Shown here: piece by piece, positions 19,047-27,924 of the stretch
Numbering within the stretch: the first letter of the stretch is position 1
How the letters are laid out: each line of letters starts with the position of its first letter
Assembly (NCBI RefSeq): GCF_015277875.1
Contig: NZ_CP063814.1
Coordinates: forward strand, 2,294,001 to 2,358,000
Length of the DNA stretch: 64,000 bases
Direction of reading: 5' to 3'
DNA from: Microbacterium luteum
Lineage (GTDB): Bacteria; Actinomycetota; Actinomycetes; Actinomycetales; Microbacteriaceae
The notes under the pieces: generated by a model
What the model saw: only the letters and a program-made list of their open reading frames with translations
Databases searched by the model: none
Told to the model about the DNA's origin: nothing
Position numbers and translations under genes: made by a program

Positions 19047-20225
19047 TCACTCCGCAGTGTCGGGGATCACGATCCAGACACTCGCGCCGCCGGTCTCGGC
19101 CTCGTCGATCCCGATCCGGCCCCCGTGGGCCTCGACGATCCGACGACACGTCGACAGCCCGATCCCGAGCCCCGGCACGTCGTCGACGCCGCCGCGGTCC
19201 ATGAGCTCGAAGACCGCCTCGCGACGCTCGGCGGGAACACCGGGACCGTTGTCGTCGACGGTGAGCCGCCACCCGCCCGTGAGCCGATGCGAGCGGATGA
19301 CCACCCGCGGCGTGATCCCGGTCGCGGCGGTGAATTTCACCGCGTTGGCGATGAGGTTCTGCAGGAGCGCCCGGAGCAGCGTCGGGTCGCCGTGCAGTGA
19401 TGCGTCGACGTGCGCCTCGATACGTGCGCCCGTCTCGGCGAGGGCCGTGTCGAGGTCGTCCCCGACCGAGGCGATGAGGTCGCCCAGACCGACCGGCTCG
19501 CGGCGCGGTCGGGAACCGCCCAGGCGAGCGTAGGCGTACAGGTCGCCGATCATCGCTCCCATGCGCTCGGCAGCGGACTCCGCGCGCGAGAGGGCGCGCG
19601 CGGCCTGCGGGGCTCCGGCGAGTTCGGGACTGTCGGCGGCGAGCTCGATGAAGCCGGCGAGCGCCATCAGCGGGTTGCGCAGATCGTGGCTGATCTGACC
19701 GGCGAATCGCTCGAGCTGTTCGTTGGACTGACCGAGTTCGTGCGTGAGTCGACGAAGCTCGAGCACATCCACCACCTGGTGGGCGAGAAGGGCCAGCGCC
19801 CGACTGTCCTCCGGCGCGAGCTCTCCCACCTCCTCGTCGAAAACGCACAGGGTGCCGATCGGAATCCCCTGCGGGGTGATGAGCGGGCTCGAGGCGTAGA
19901 AGCGCACGTCGGCGATTTCGCCGGTGACGAAGGGATTGTCGCGGAAGCGATCGTCTTCGCGAGCGTCGGGGACCACGACATGACCGGGATGCTGGAACAC
20001 CACCGCGCACATGGAGTCCTCTCGCGCGCACACGGCGGGGGTGAACCCGACGGCCGCGATCTGATGCTGGAAGCGGTCGTCGATGATGTTGATGACAGCC
20101 GTCGAGACACCGCACACGGTCGCGGCGAGCTGCACGAGCCCCTCGAGATCGGGCTCGGGCGGTGCACCGACCACGCCGTAGGACGCGATCATCTCGCGTC
20201 GCGTCACATCCTGCACCGTCGACAT
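19047..20225 (-). CDS. GAF-domain sensor histidine kinase
   Basis: A 392-residue soluble histidine kinase. A GAF domain at about 25-160 is followed by a HisKA dimerisation domain with the phospho-acceptor histidine in QISHDLRNPL and a HATPase_c domain with N-box LIANAVKF, G1 DNGPGVPA and G2 GLGIGLSTC. There is no membrane segment, so the signal is intracellular and sensed by GAF. No response regulator gene is adjacent, so the partner is unknown. TATCTT on the minus strand at 20259-20264 is a plausible -10. Confidence 0.9.
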   Translation of the reverse strand: MSTVQDVTRREMIASYGVVGAPPEPDLEGLVQLAATVCGVSTAVINIIDDRFQHQIAAVGFTPAVCAREDSMCAVVFQHPGHVVVPDAREDDRFRDNPFVTGEIADVRFYASSPLITPQGIPIGTLCVFDEEVGELAPEDSRALALLAHQVVDVLELRRLTHELGQSNEQLERFAGQISHDLRNPLMALAGFIELAADSPELAGAPQAARALSRAESAAERMGAMIGDLYAYARLGGSRPRREPVGLGDLIASVGDDLDTALAETGARIEAHVDASLHGDPTLLRALLQNLIANAVKFTAATGITPRVVIRSHRLTGGWRLTVDDNGPGVPAERREAVFELMDRGGVDDVPGLGIGLSTCRRIVEAHGGRIGIDEAETGGASVWIVIPDTAE

Positions 20226-20274
20226 CGCGCTCCCCAGTCTCGCGTCAGTTCTGTTGAGAAGATAGCCGACCGAC

Positions 20275-21144
20275 TCAGACCAGGAAGACCCCGTCGAGCA
20301 GGCCCGGATTGTGCGCGTGCACGAGCACGCCGAACACCACCGCGTCGAAGAGCAGGTGCACGGTGACCACGTAGGCGAGCGACCGTGTCTTGACGAAGAT
20401 GAATCCCTGCAGCAGCGCGAACGGGATCGTCAGTACGGGGCCCCATGCCTGATAGCCGAGCTCCCACAGGAACGACACGAACACGATCGTCTGAAGCATG
20501 TTCGCCTGCCAGAACGGGAAGTGACGCAGCAGCAGCGCGAAGCACGTGCAGATGAAGAACAGCTCGTCCCAGATGCCGACCGCGCCGACGCCGACGAACA
20601 GACGGGCGATGAGGTCGGGGGTGTCGACGACCGGCCAGTTGAGATAGACACCGGAGGTGATGAAGTAGAAGGGCAGGATGAGCCAGCCCAGCGCGAGCAC
20701 CAGCACGAGCCAGGACCACTGGAACCACGTCCACCGGCCGCCGCCGCGCCAGGGGAAGCGGATCGCGCGGTCGCGGTAGACGAAGCGCGACACGAGGTAC
20801 GGCACGACCACCGCGCCGCCGAGCGCGACGGTGAAACGCAGCATGCCGGCGTTGTCGAGTTCGGCCTTCAGCGGGATGGCGCTGACGATCAGCAGTCCGA
20901 CGGCGATGAGCGAGAGGTCGCGCACCAGCGACGGGATGCGGCGATCCGGCTCCGTGAGGCGGGCGGTCTTCCGAGTGAGCATCCAGCCGGACGCGAGCCC
21001 GGCGGCCAGGAGCGCCCAGCCGAGCCACGGCAGCAGGAGAACGAAGAACGCCGGGGCCGCCAGGCACACCAGCAGTGCGGGGACGAGATGCCACGTGGAG
21101 GTCGGGTGGTCCCGCACGATCGCGGACCTGGCGGCGTTCGGCAT
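20275..21144 (-). CDS. CPBP (CAAX protease-like) family membrane protein
   Basis: A 289-residue polytopic protein with about eight hydrophobic segments. The CPBP/Abi motifs are recognisable but altered: motif 1 reads GIWDELFFI instead of EExxxR, motif 2 is FLWELGYQ, and motif 3 HLLFDAVVFG carries the conserved His and Asp. The family includes intramembrane metal-dependent proteases and non-catalytic scaffolds. The replaced first glutamate and missing arginine make activity doubtful. It starts seven bases after the trmB stop and is probably co-transcribed with it. Confidence 0.72.
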   Translation of the reverse strand: MPNAARSAIVRDHPTSTWHLVPALLVCLAAPAFFVLLLPWLGWALLAAGLASGWMLTRKTARLTEPDRRIPSLVRDLSLIAVGLLIVSAIPLKAELDNAGMLRFTVALGGAVVVPYLVSRFVYRDRAIRFPWRGGGRWTWFQWSWLVLVLALGWLILPFYFITSGVYLNWPVVDTPDLIARLFVGVGAVGIWDELFFICTCFALLLRHFPFWQANMLQTIVFVSFLWELGYQAWGPVLTIPFALLQGFIFVKTRSLAYVVTVHLLFDAVVFGVLVHAHNPGLLDGVFLV

Positions 21145-21151
21145 GGCCGTC

Positions 21152-21883
21152 TCAGCCGCCGATGCCGTCGCGACGGTAGGCGAGATCGCGGATCTCACGA
21201 CCCACGCGCGTGCCCTTGCGCTCGAAGGCGGTGAGCACGCGACCGTCGTAGCGCTCCGCCCACTCCCCCGGGAAGTCGCGGACGAAACCGGACGCCGCAT
21301 CCATCACCTCGCGCATCTGCCGCGCGTAGTCCTCCCAGTCGGTCGCCAGCCGCACCACCCCGCCCGGACGCAGCGCCGCTGCCAGCACCGGCGGGAACTC
21401 CGGTGCGAGCAGGCGCCGCTTGGTGTGCCGCTTCTTGTGCCACGGGTCGGGGAAGAAGATCCAGATCTCATCGACCGAGCCGGCGGGAAGCAGGTGCTGC
21501 AGGACCTCGGGGGCGTTCGCCTCGACGAGACGCAGGTTGCCGATGCCGGCACGGTCGGCATCGAGCATGGTGCGGGCCAGGCCCGCGCGGAACACCTCCA
21601 CGGCGAGAAAGTCGGTGGCGGGGTCGGATGCGGCGGCGTGGACGATCGCGTGACCCTGACCCGAACCGATCTCGACCACGAGCCGTGCCGAACGGCCGAA
21701 CGTGGCGCCGGGGTCGATCGCCGAACCGGGCAGGATGCTCGTCGCCGCGACGTCGCGCGCGACGGGGATCACGAAGCGCGGGGAGAGCTCGCGCCACGCG
21801 CGCTCCTGCGCCTCGGACATGCGGCCGCTGCGCCGCACGAACGACACCGGACGTTCGCGGAAGCCGCGGGAGGGTTCCGTCAT
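21152..21883 (-). CDS. trmB: tRNA (guanine-N7-)-methyltransferase
   Basis: A 243-residue SAM-dependent enzyme that methylates G46 in the variable loop of tRNAs. The SAM motif is VVEIGSGQGHAI and the family signature is FFPDPWHKKRHTKRR, which carries the tRNA-contacting and catalytic residues. Length is normal. It lies nine bases downstream of the DUF3097 gene and upstream of the CPBP-like gene on the same strand. Confidence 0.95.
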   Translation of the reverse strand: MTEPSRGFRERPVSFVRRSGRMSEAQERAWRELSPRFVIPVARDVAATSILPGSAIDPGATFGRSARLVVEIGSGQGHAIVHAAASDPATDFLAVEVFRAGLARTMLDADRAGIGNLRLVEANAPEVLQHLLPAGSVDEIWIFFPDPWHKKRHTKRRLLAPEFPPVLAAALRPGGVVRLATDWEDYARQMREVMDAASGFVRDFPGEWAERYDGRVLTAFERKGTRVGREIRDLAYRRDGIGG

Positions 21884-21892
21884 CCCCTCAGC

Positions 21893-22753
21893 CTACGAGG
21901 CGCGATCGGCGGTGACGAAGTCGATGAGCTCCTCGACGCGGCCGAGCAGCGACGGTTCGAGGTCGCGATAGGTGTGCACGCGGCCGAGGATCCGCTGCCA
22001 CGCCCGGGCGAGATCGGCCTGATCACGCGCCGGCCAGCCGAACGCGCGGCAGATCCCCACCTTGTAGTCGACGCCGCGCGGGATCCGGGGCCACTGCTGG
22101 ATGCCCATCGCCTTCGGCGTGACGCACTCCCAGACATCGACGTAGGGATGCCCGACGATCAGCACGTTCGCACCGTGCGAGCCGCGCGAGACCGCCTCGG
22201 CGATACGGGACTCCTTCGACCCGGGAACGAGATGGTCCACCAGCACGCCGTAGCGGCGACCGTCCGACGGCGGCTCCTCGTCGAGGACGTCGGCCAGCAC
22301 ATCCACCCCCTGCAGGTACTCGACCACGACGCCCTCGGCTCGAAGATCGTCGCCCCACACCTTCTCGACCAGTTCGGCGTCGTGTCGCCCCTCGACGAGG
22401 ATCCGACTCGCGCGCGCCACCCGGGCGCGCTGATCGGCCGCCGCGAAGGATCCGGACGCGGTGCGGGCGCGAGACCGCTCGGGCGACGGCGCCGGAACGG
22501 TGAGCACCACGTCGACGCCGTCGAGGAGGAATCCCGCCCCGAGTGGGAACAGCCGACGTCGGCCGTGGCGGTCCTCGAGTTCGACGAGACCCCGCGCGAC
22601 GTCGGTCACCGCGCCGCAGAAGCCGTCGCCGGCGACTTCGACGACGACGCCGAGCTCCGCCGCGACCTGCGCGATCTTCGGCGCTGTGCGCGCCCGCCAG
22701 CCGTCAGCGAGCACATCCGACCCGTACCGATCGTCGATGGCGTCCCCGTTCAT
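21893..22753 (-). CDS. DUF3097 family protein
   Basis: A 286-residue protein widely conserved in actinobacteria with no known function. It shows a beta-rich N-terminal part and a central acidic segment (ILVEGRHDAELVEKVWG) that resembles the start of a Toprim-type fold with the EGxxD glutamate. Later it has VLIVGHPYVDVWECV. A nucleic-acid role is a speculation from the Toprim likeness. The ATG has GAGGAGG upstream, and TATTCT further upstream may be its -10. It is followed by trmB at nine bases. Confidence 0.8.
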   Translation of the reverse strand: MNGDAIDDRYGSDVLADGWRARTAPKIAQVAAELGVVVEVAGDGFCGAVTDVARGLVELEDRHGRRRLFPLGAGFLLDGVDVVLTVPAPSPERSRARTASGSFAAADQRARVARASRILVEGRHDAELVEKVWGDDLRAEGVVVEYLQGVDVLADVLDEEPPSDGRRYGVLVDHLVPGSKESRIAEAVSRGSHGANVLIVGHPYVDVWECVTPKAMGIQQWPRIPRGVDYKVGICRAFGWPARDQADLARAWQRILGRVHTYRDLEPSLLGRVEELIDFVTADRAS

Positions 22754-22904
22754 CGGTCCTCCTCACCAGCGCGTCAGAATACCGTCGCGATGCGCGCCCG
22801 CCGGTCAGCGGCACGCTCGGCGCGGCCGATGGCTCCCACGATCTACCGCCGCATGTCGCCGCCTGCATAGACTCGGTCCGGGACTGGCCGAGAGGGGAAG
22901 CCGG

Positions 22905-24878
22905 ATGCGTGCTCGATCAGCGTGGGCGCTCGCGCTCGCCGCCGCCCTCGCTCTGGGCGGCACCGCCTCGGTCGCGTCGGCCACCGACCCCGTCGAGCTC
23001 GGTTCGGGATACATCGTCGACGCCGTCGACGTGCTCTCCGACGACGAGGAAGCCGCCCTGTTCGACCGCCTGAGCGAGCTGTACGACACGACCGGCGTGG
23101 ACCTGTACGCCGTCTTCGTCGACGAGTTCACCAATCCCGCCGACGCGCAGTCCTGGGCGGACGAGGTCGCTTCCGGCAACGGCCTGGGACCACAGCAGTA
23201 CCTGCTGGCCGTCGCGGTCGACGGCCGGCAGTACTACATCTCCGCCGACACCACCGGCCCCCTCACCGACGAACAGGTCGCGGCCATCGAGGAGTCCATC
23301 GTTCCCGACCTCCGCGACGGCGACTACGCCGGCGCGGTCGTCACCGCCGCCGACGGCATGCAGGAGGAGCTGGACTCCGGCATATCGCCCTGGGTCATCG
23401 TGCTCCTGGTCGCCACAGCGGTGTCGATCGTGGTGCTCATCTGGCTCGTGGTGCGGAACCGTCGTGCGAACAGCGCCGCCGGGCGCCCGAAGACTCCCCC
23501 GGTGGTGCCCCTCGCCGATCTCGAGCGGGAGGCGTCGTCGGCCCTCGTGCAGACCGACGACGCCCTGAAGACGAGCGAACAGGAGCTCGGGTTCGCGCGT
23601 GCCCAGTTCGGTGACAAGGCGACCACGGAATTCGTCGAGGCGCTCTCGACCGCCCGGCGCCTGCTCGAGAAGGCCTTCACCCTCCGGCAGCGCCTCGACG
23701 ACGAGACGCCGGATTCCGACGAGCAGAAGCGCGCCTGGAACCAGCAGATCATCCAGCTGTGCGCGCAGGCCGATGCCGGCCTCGACGACAAGGCCGAGGC
23801 CTTCGACGAACTGCGGCGCCTGGAGCAGGATGCGCCGGAGGCGCTCGCCCGAGCGCGCGATGCGCATCGGCGCGCCGCCGACGCCCTCGAGGAGGCCGAC
23901 GCACGGCTGACATCGCTCACGGCCTCCTACGCCCCCGACGCCCTCGCGACGATCGCAGACAACCCCGCACAGGCCCGCGAGCGGCTGAGCTTCGCCGACG
24001 AGCAGCTCACCGCCGCCGACGCCGCCATCGCCGACGGCGAGCGCGGTGACGCCGCGGTGTCGATCCGCGCGGCCGAAGACGCCGTCGGGCAGGCCGAGCT
24101 GCTCGAACAGGCGGTGCACAAGCTCACCGCCGATTTCGCCGAGGCCGAGCGCGGCGCATCCCACCTGATCGCCGACCTCGAGAACGACATCGCCACCGCG
24201 AGCGCGCTCCCGGATCCCGACGGCCGGATCGCCGCGGTGATCGCCGCCACGCGCGGCGAGATCGACCGAGGCAGAGGCATGCTCACCGGCACCGACAGGC
24301 GCCCGCTGATGACGCTGCAGGCGCTCGAAGCCGCGAACACGCAGATCGACGACACCGTGCGGGCCGTTCGCGACGAGCAGGAGCGGGCGCGACGCGCCGC
24401 ACAGCTGCTCGATCAGCAGATCCTGCAGGCGCAGGCGCAGATGTCCGCCGCTGAGGATTTCATCACGGCGCGGCGCGGCGCGGTCGGCGCGCAGGCGCGC
24501 ACGCGGGTCGCCGAGGCCGGCGCATCCCTCGTTCGCGCGCAGCAGCTTCGGGCGAGTGATCCGGCGCAGGCCCTCACGCACACGCAGCGGGCGGATCAGC
24601 TGGCCGCCCAGGCGATTCGCTCCGCGCAGGCCGACGTCGGATCGTTCTCCGGCTCGATGCAGAGCACACGTTCGGGTGGCGGTGACATGATGGGCGCCGT
24701 GCTCGGCGGTATCGTCATCAACTCGCTCCTCGGCGGTGGCTCAGGCGGTCGCCGCGGCGGCGGCTTCGGCTTCCCGCGCGGCGGCGGCTCACGCGGGCGG
24801 TCCTCACGCGGCGGCTTCCGCCCCGCCAGCTTCGGCGGTGGAGGCACGCGCGGCCGACGGGGCGGAGGCCGCTTCTGA
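22905..24878 (+). CDS. TPM-domain membrane protein with long coiled-coil and glycine-rich tail
   Basis: A 657-residue protein. A signal peptide (residues 1-26, ending ASA) leads to an extracytoplasmic TPM domain at about 30-155, a single membrane segment at about 165-187, a long alanine/glutamate-rich coiled-coil region of about 400 residues, and a tail rich in glycine and arginine with GGGSGGRRGGG. TPM domains occur in photosystem repair factors and in bacterial envelope proteins of unknown role. The start has AGAGGGG upstream. The pspA homologue begins 78 bases after its stop, suggesting a joint membrane-stress role. The exact function is unknown. Confidence 0.87.
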   Translation: MRARSAWALALAAALALGGTASVASATDPVELGSGYIVDAVDVLSDDEEAALFDRLSELYDTTGVDLYAVFVDEFTNPADAQSWADEVASGNGLGPQQYLLAVAVDGRQYYISADTTGPLTDEQVAAIEESIVPDLRDGDYAGAVVTAADGMQEELDSGISPWVIVLLVATAVSIVVLIWLVVRNRRANSAAGRPKTPPVVPLADLEREASSALVQTDDALKTSEQELGFARAQFGDKATTEFVEALSTARRLLEKAFTLRQRLDDETPDSDEQKRAWNQQIIQLCAQADAGLDDKAEAFDELRRLEQDAPEALARARDAHRRAADALEEADARLTSLTASYAPDALATIADNPAQARERLSFADEQLTAADAAIADGERGDAAVSIRAAEDAVGQAELLEQAVHKLTADFAEAERGASHLIADLENDIATASALPDPDGRIAAVIAATRGEIDRGRGMLTGTDRRPLMTLQALEAANTQIDDTVRAVRDEQERARRAAQLLDQQILQAQAQMSAAEDFITARRGAVGAQARTRVAEAGASLVRAQQLRASDPAQALTHTQRADQLAAQAIRSAQADVGSFSGSMQSTRSGGGDMMGAVLGGIVINSLLGGGSGGRRGGGFGFPRGGGSRGRSSRGGFRPASFGGGGTRGRRGGGRF

Positions 24879-24955
24879 TCCGACCCCGACGCCGCCCCTC
24901 GACTCCCGTCCCCTCCGCATCCCGACCAGAACCATCGACAGGAAGGAACCTCGTG

Positions 24956-25693
24956 ATGGCAAAGCAGTCCATCTTCGGCCGCATCTCCACCCTCATCAAG
25001 GCGAACGTCAACGCCCTGATCGACTCGGCCGAAGACCCGCAGAAGATGCTCGACCAGCTCGTGCGCGACTACACGAACAGCATCGCCGACGCCGAGTCGG
25101 CCATCGCCGAGACCATCGGCAACCTGCGCCTGCTGGAGCGCGACCACCAGGAGGACGTGCAGGCGGCCGCGGAGTGGGGCAACAAGGCCCTCGCGGCGAG
25201 CAAGAAGGCCGACGAGCTGCGCCAGTCCGGCCACACGGCGGATGCCGACAAGTTCGACAACCTCGCCAAGATCGCGCTGCAGCGCCAGATCAGCGAGGAG
25301 AACGAGGCGAAGGCGATCGCGCCGACCATCGCCACGCAGACCGAGGTCGTCGACAAGCTCAAAGACGGTCTGAACGGCATGAAGCAGAAGCTCGAGCAGC
25401 TGAAGGCCAAGCGCAGCGAGCTGCTCGCCCGCGCGAAGACGGCCGAGGCGCAGGTGAAGGTCCACGACGCGGTCCGGTCCATCGATGTGCTGGATCCGAC
25501 GAGCGAGCTGGGACGCTTCGAGGACAAGGTGCGCCGCCAGGAGGCCCTCGCCGCCGGCAAGCAGGAACTGGCCGCCTCGAGCATCGACGCGCAGTTCGAA
25601 GCGCTCGAAGACGTCGGGCAGCTCACCGAGGTCGAGGCGCGCCTGGCCGCGCTGAAGACCGGCGGCTCGTCACAAGGCGCGATCGGCTCCTGA
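24956..25693 (+). CDS. pspA: PspA/IM30-family membrane-stress protein
   Basis: A 245-residue, almost wholly helical protein of the PspA/Vipp1 family. It has the N-terminal amphipathic helix region SIFGRISTLIKANVNAL that binds stressed membranes, then long coiled coils through about residue 215, and ends GSSQGAIGS. Family members form ESCRT-III-like polymers that support damaged membrane. The ATG at 24956 is eight bases after GGAAGGA. A GTG directly before it is possible but is less well spaced. It likely forms an operon with the TPM gene and is followed by a hairpin at 25699-25730. Confidence 0.93.
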   Translation: MAKQSIFGRISTLIKANVNALIDSAEDPQKMLDQLVRDYTNSIADAESAIAETIGNLRLLERDHQEDVQAAAEWGNKALAASKKADELRQSGHTADADKFDNLAKIALQRQISEENEAKAIAPTIATQTEVVDKLKDGLNGMKQKLEQLKAKRSELLARAKTAEAQVKVHDAVRSIDVLDPTSELGRFEDKVRRQEALAAGKQELAASSIDAQFEALEDVGQLTEVEARLAALKTGGSSQGAIGS

Positions 25694-25698
25694 GCATT

Positions 25699-25730
25699 CG
25701 AAGGCGCTCGGCTGCGGCCGGGCGCCTTCG
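25699..25730 (+). terminator. Hairpin after pspA
   Basis: CGAAGGCGC at 25699-25707 pairs perfectly with GCGCCTTCG at 25722-25730, with a 14-base loop, five bases after the pspA stop. There is no long U-tract, as is common for actinobacterial terminators. Confidence 0.6.
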
Positions 25731-25782
25731 GTATGCCGGCGGGACCGCCGCCCCGCCGGCAGGTTCCTGCACCGCGGCACAC

Positions 25783-26095
25783 CGGCAGGTGCCGCCGCCG
25801 AGCTGGACACCAACTCAGGCTGGCCGCCCATCCACCCTGCCGGGGACGCCGGAATCCCGCCACCCGCGCACGCTCAGCCTGAGTTCGGGCACACCGGGTA
25901 CTCAATCGCGCCCACCGCCCCGACGCCGCGCCGCCGCCCCGACGCCGCGCCGGCAGGTGCCGCCGCCGCGCTGGACACCAACTCAGGCTGGCTGTCCATC
26001 CACCCCGCCGGAGACGCCGGAATCCCGCCACCCGCGCCCGCTCAGCCTGAGTTCGGGCACAGCCTGAGTGCGGCACGGCGACAGAGTTCGGGCAC
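25783..26095. repeat. Two 110-base direct repeats with internal inverted CAGCCTGAGTT ends
   Basis: Copy one at 25783-25892 and copy two at 25951-26060 differ at about six of 110 positions, with 168 bases from start to start. Each copy holds AACTCAGGCTG near its left and CAGCCTGAGTT near its right, so the transcript could fold into a long stem. Partial extra copies of CAGCCTGAGT and GAGTTCGGGCAC follow to 26095. The 493-base gap between pspA and the next gene otherwise shows no coding region. The element looks like an amplified intergenic repeat. Confidence 0.75.
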
Positions 26096-26186
26096 GGCCG
26101 TGGCGTTCGATCGGGAGGCGGTGCACGCGGGGACCCGGCTGCGGCGGTGGATGCGGCGACGATCTCACGTGCGAGAGGATGTGGCG

Positions 26187-27002
26187 ATGAGCCGTTTCGT
26201 GGTGGTGCCGCAGTGGCAGGGGTCTGGTTCGTCGCGCGCGATGCAGCTGGTCGATGGGGCCGCGGCGATCGCCGGTGACCTGCCGCGGGCCTCCTGCACA
26301 CCGCTGGAGGTGCCGCTGGAGGCCGGCGAATCGCTCGGAAGCGGCGTACGCCGACTCAGCTCGCTGGTCCGCGTGCGCGAAGCGCTCGAACGCGAACTCG
26401 CCGACGGCTCCGAGCCGGCGATCGTGGTCGGCGGCGACTGCGGCGTCGCCCTCGGCGCCGTCTCGGCCATCGCCTCCCCCGACCTCGCGCTGGTCTGGTT
26501 CGACGCCCACGCTGACCTCAACACGCCCGAGTCGTCGCCGAGCGGCGCCTTCGGCGGCATGGTGCTGCGCGCCCTCCTGGGCGACGCTCCCTCGCGGCTG
26601 GCCCTCCCGACAGGCACGATCACGACCGATCGCGTCGTCCTCGCCGGCTCGCGCGATCTCGACCCCGCCGAGGTCGACTTCCTCGCGGGCTCGGCCATCC
26701 GCACACTGGCTCCGGACGCGTTCGCCGAGCCCGCCCGCTTCGGCGAGGCCGTCGCGGCGACGGGCGCGACGCGCGTGCACATCCACGTCGACCTCGACGT
26801 GCTGGACCCCGCGGCGATGAGCGGTGTCTCACAGCCCGTGCCGTTCGGACCGTCGGTCGCGGAGGTCGTGGCCGCCATTCGTGCGGTGCGGGAGGTGCTC
26901 CCCTGCGCGGGGGCGACGCTCACCGGATTCTCGCCGGTGTCGCCGGAGGCCGCCGTGGACGATCTCGGGGCGATCCTGCGCATCATCGGAGCCCTCGCGT
27001 GA
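26187..27002 (+). CDS. Arginase/ureohydrolase-family protein
   Basis: A 271-residue protein with the binuclear-manganese fold of arginase, agmatinase and formimidoylglutamase. The ligands are seen in FDAHADL (D106, H108, D110) and HVDLDVLDP (D202, D204). The motif that is normally GGDHS reads GGDCG, so the first histidine ligand is replaced by cysteine 85. The protein could still hydrolyse a guanidino compound or an amide, but the substrate is not clear. I chose the ATG at 26187 with AGAGGA seven bases upstream. The next gene overlaps its stop (GTGA). Confidence 0.8.
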   Translation: MSRFVVVPQWQGSGSSRAMQLVDGAAAIAGDLPRASCTPLEVPLEAGESLGSGVRRLSSLVRVREALERELADGSEPAIVVGGDCGVALGAVSAIASPDLALVWFDAHADLNTPESSPSGAFGGMVLRALLGDAPSRLALPTGTITTDRVVLAGSRDLDPAEVDFLAGSAIRTLAPDAFAEPARFGEAVAATGATRVHIHVDLDVLDPAAMSGVSQPVPFGPSVAEVVAAIRAVREVLPCAGATLTGFSPVSPEAAVDDLGAILRIIGALA

Positions 27003-27409
27003 GCGAGCAGATCTCGCGCCGCATCGAGCGGCGTCTGCCGTCGTTCCTGCTCGATTCGCCCGTGAGCGCGGTCGGGTACGCGTACGGCACCGCCGTCGGG
27101 ATGCTGTGGGGCTTCCTCTGGAGCACCGGCCCGATCGAGCGTCGGGGCGAGCTGTGGGTCTTCCGGGGGATGCCCACGTGGACGTTTCCGCGCGGTGGAG
27201 TGTGCATGGGCGCCTGCTACCTGACCGGGTCCCTGCCGGTGGATGCCGGCATCGTGCGGCACGAGAGCGTGCACGCGAGGCAGTGGCGTCGATTCGGCTT
27301 CCTGATGCCCGTGCTGTACATCCTCGAAGGTCGCGACCCGCTCCGCAATCGATTCGAGATCGATGCCGGCCTCGCCGACGGACGATACGTGCGGCGCCGC
27401 CGTCGGTGA
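26999..27409 (+). CDS. Small hypothetical protein with HExxH motif
   Basis: A 136-residue protein beginning at a GTG overlapping the arginase-family stop. It has a hydrophobic segment at about 20-42 and then RHESVHARQWRRFG, which contains HESVH, a zinc-binding HExxH pattern. The segment NRFEIDAGLADG near the end could supply the third ligand. I recognise similar uncharacterised actinobacterial proteins but know no function. Translational coupling suggests it works with the upstream enzyme. Confidence 0.7.
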   Translation: MSEQISRRIERRLPSFLLDSPVSAVGYAYGTAVGMLWGFLWSTGPIERRGELWVFRGMPTWTFPRGGVCMGACYLTGSLPVDAGIVRHESVHARQWRRFGFLMPVLYILEGRDPLRNRFEIDAGLADGRYVRRRRR

Positions 27410-27413
27410 CGAC

Positions 27414-27887
27414 TCAGCGAGCGGTGGCGAGGCCGAAGCGCTCGGGGGTGCGGATGGACGCGGCCGGGATGCCGCGCACCTCGGTGAGGTGGTCCACGAT
27501 GTCGGCGGTGCCGAGGTAACCGCCCAGAAGGATGATGCGGGTGTCGTCGGCGTCGGCGCAGAGCATCTCGTCGGCCCACGCGACCACGGCGCGGTGCACT
27601 GCGGCGCCGGGAGCGCAGGAACGCCCGGTGCCGGGTTCCCCGGATCTGCGCGCCCGCGCCAGCCACGTGACCGTCATGCGGGCGGGGGCGCTCACCGTGC
27701 CGATCCACGATTCGTCCGGAACCTCGATGAACACGCGACCCGTCGAACAGATCGGAAGCCCGGCCAGGACGACCTCGAGTTCGGTCAGCGACGCCTCATC
27801 GGCGGCGATGAGGTGCTGCACGCGGGAGTGCCGGGGCGTACGGCACGCGGCGGCGCCGTGCTCGGTGGAGGCGATGCGGGCGGTCAT
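27414..27887 (-). CDS. SIP-domain (siderophore-interacting protein-like) protein
   Basis: A 157-residue protein matching the C-terminal NAD(P)H-binding half of siderophore-interacting ferric reductases, with LIAADEASLTELEVVLAGLP at the start and VEVPDESWIGT-like and LLGGYLGTADI segments. The FAD-binding N-terminal half of full-length SIPs is absent, so it is a stand-alone SIP domain. A role in releasing iron from siderophores is inferred. A DtxR-type iron box overlaps its promoter at 27906-27924, which supports iron-controlled expression. TATACT ends nine bases before the ATG, so the mRNA may be leaderless. Confidence 0.82.
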   Translation of the reverse strand: MTARIASTEHGAAACRTPRHSRVQHLIAADEASLTELEVVLAGLPICSTGRVFIEVPDESWIGTVSAPARMTVTWLARARRSGEPGTGRSCAPGAAVHRAVVAWADEMLCADADDTRIILLGGYLGTADIVDHLTEVRGIPAASIRTPERFGLATAR

Positions 27888-27896
27888 GGTGACACC

Positions 27897-27902
27897 AGTA
27901 TA
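27897..27902 (-). promoter_or_regulatory. -10 hexamer TATACT of the SIP gene
   Basis: TATACT on the minus strand is a near-consensus -10, nine bases before the ATG at 27887. The iron box lies immediately upstream, where a bound repressor would block RNA polymerase. Confidence 0.6.
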
Positions 27903-27905
27903 CCC

Positions 27906-27924
27906 CGAGGCAAGGCTTGCCTAA
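27906..27924 (-). promoter_or_regulatory. DtxR/IdeR-type iron box
   Basis: On the minus strand the 19 bases read TTAGGCAAGCCTTGCCTCG. Twelve of 19 positions match the DtxR/IdeR consensus TTAGGTTAGGCTAACCTAA, including TTAGG, the central AG and CT and the right CCT. It lies four bases upstream of the -10 of the SIP gene and between two same-strand genes, so it most likely represses that gene when iron is plentiful. Confidence 0.65.

Noticed and set aside
22917..24581. 554-residue minus-strand frame opposite the TPM gene
   Set aside because: Shadow frame of a gene with clear signal peptide, TPM domain and coiled coils; no domain or ribosome site of its own.
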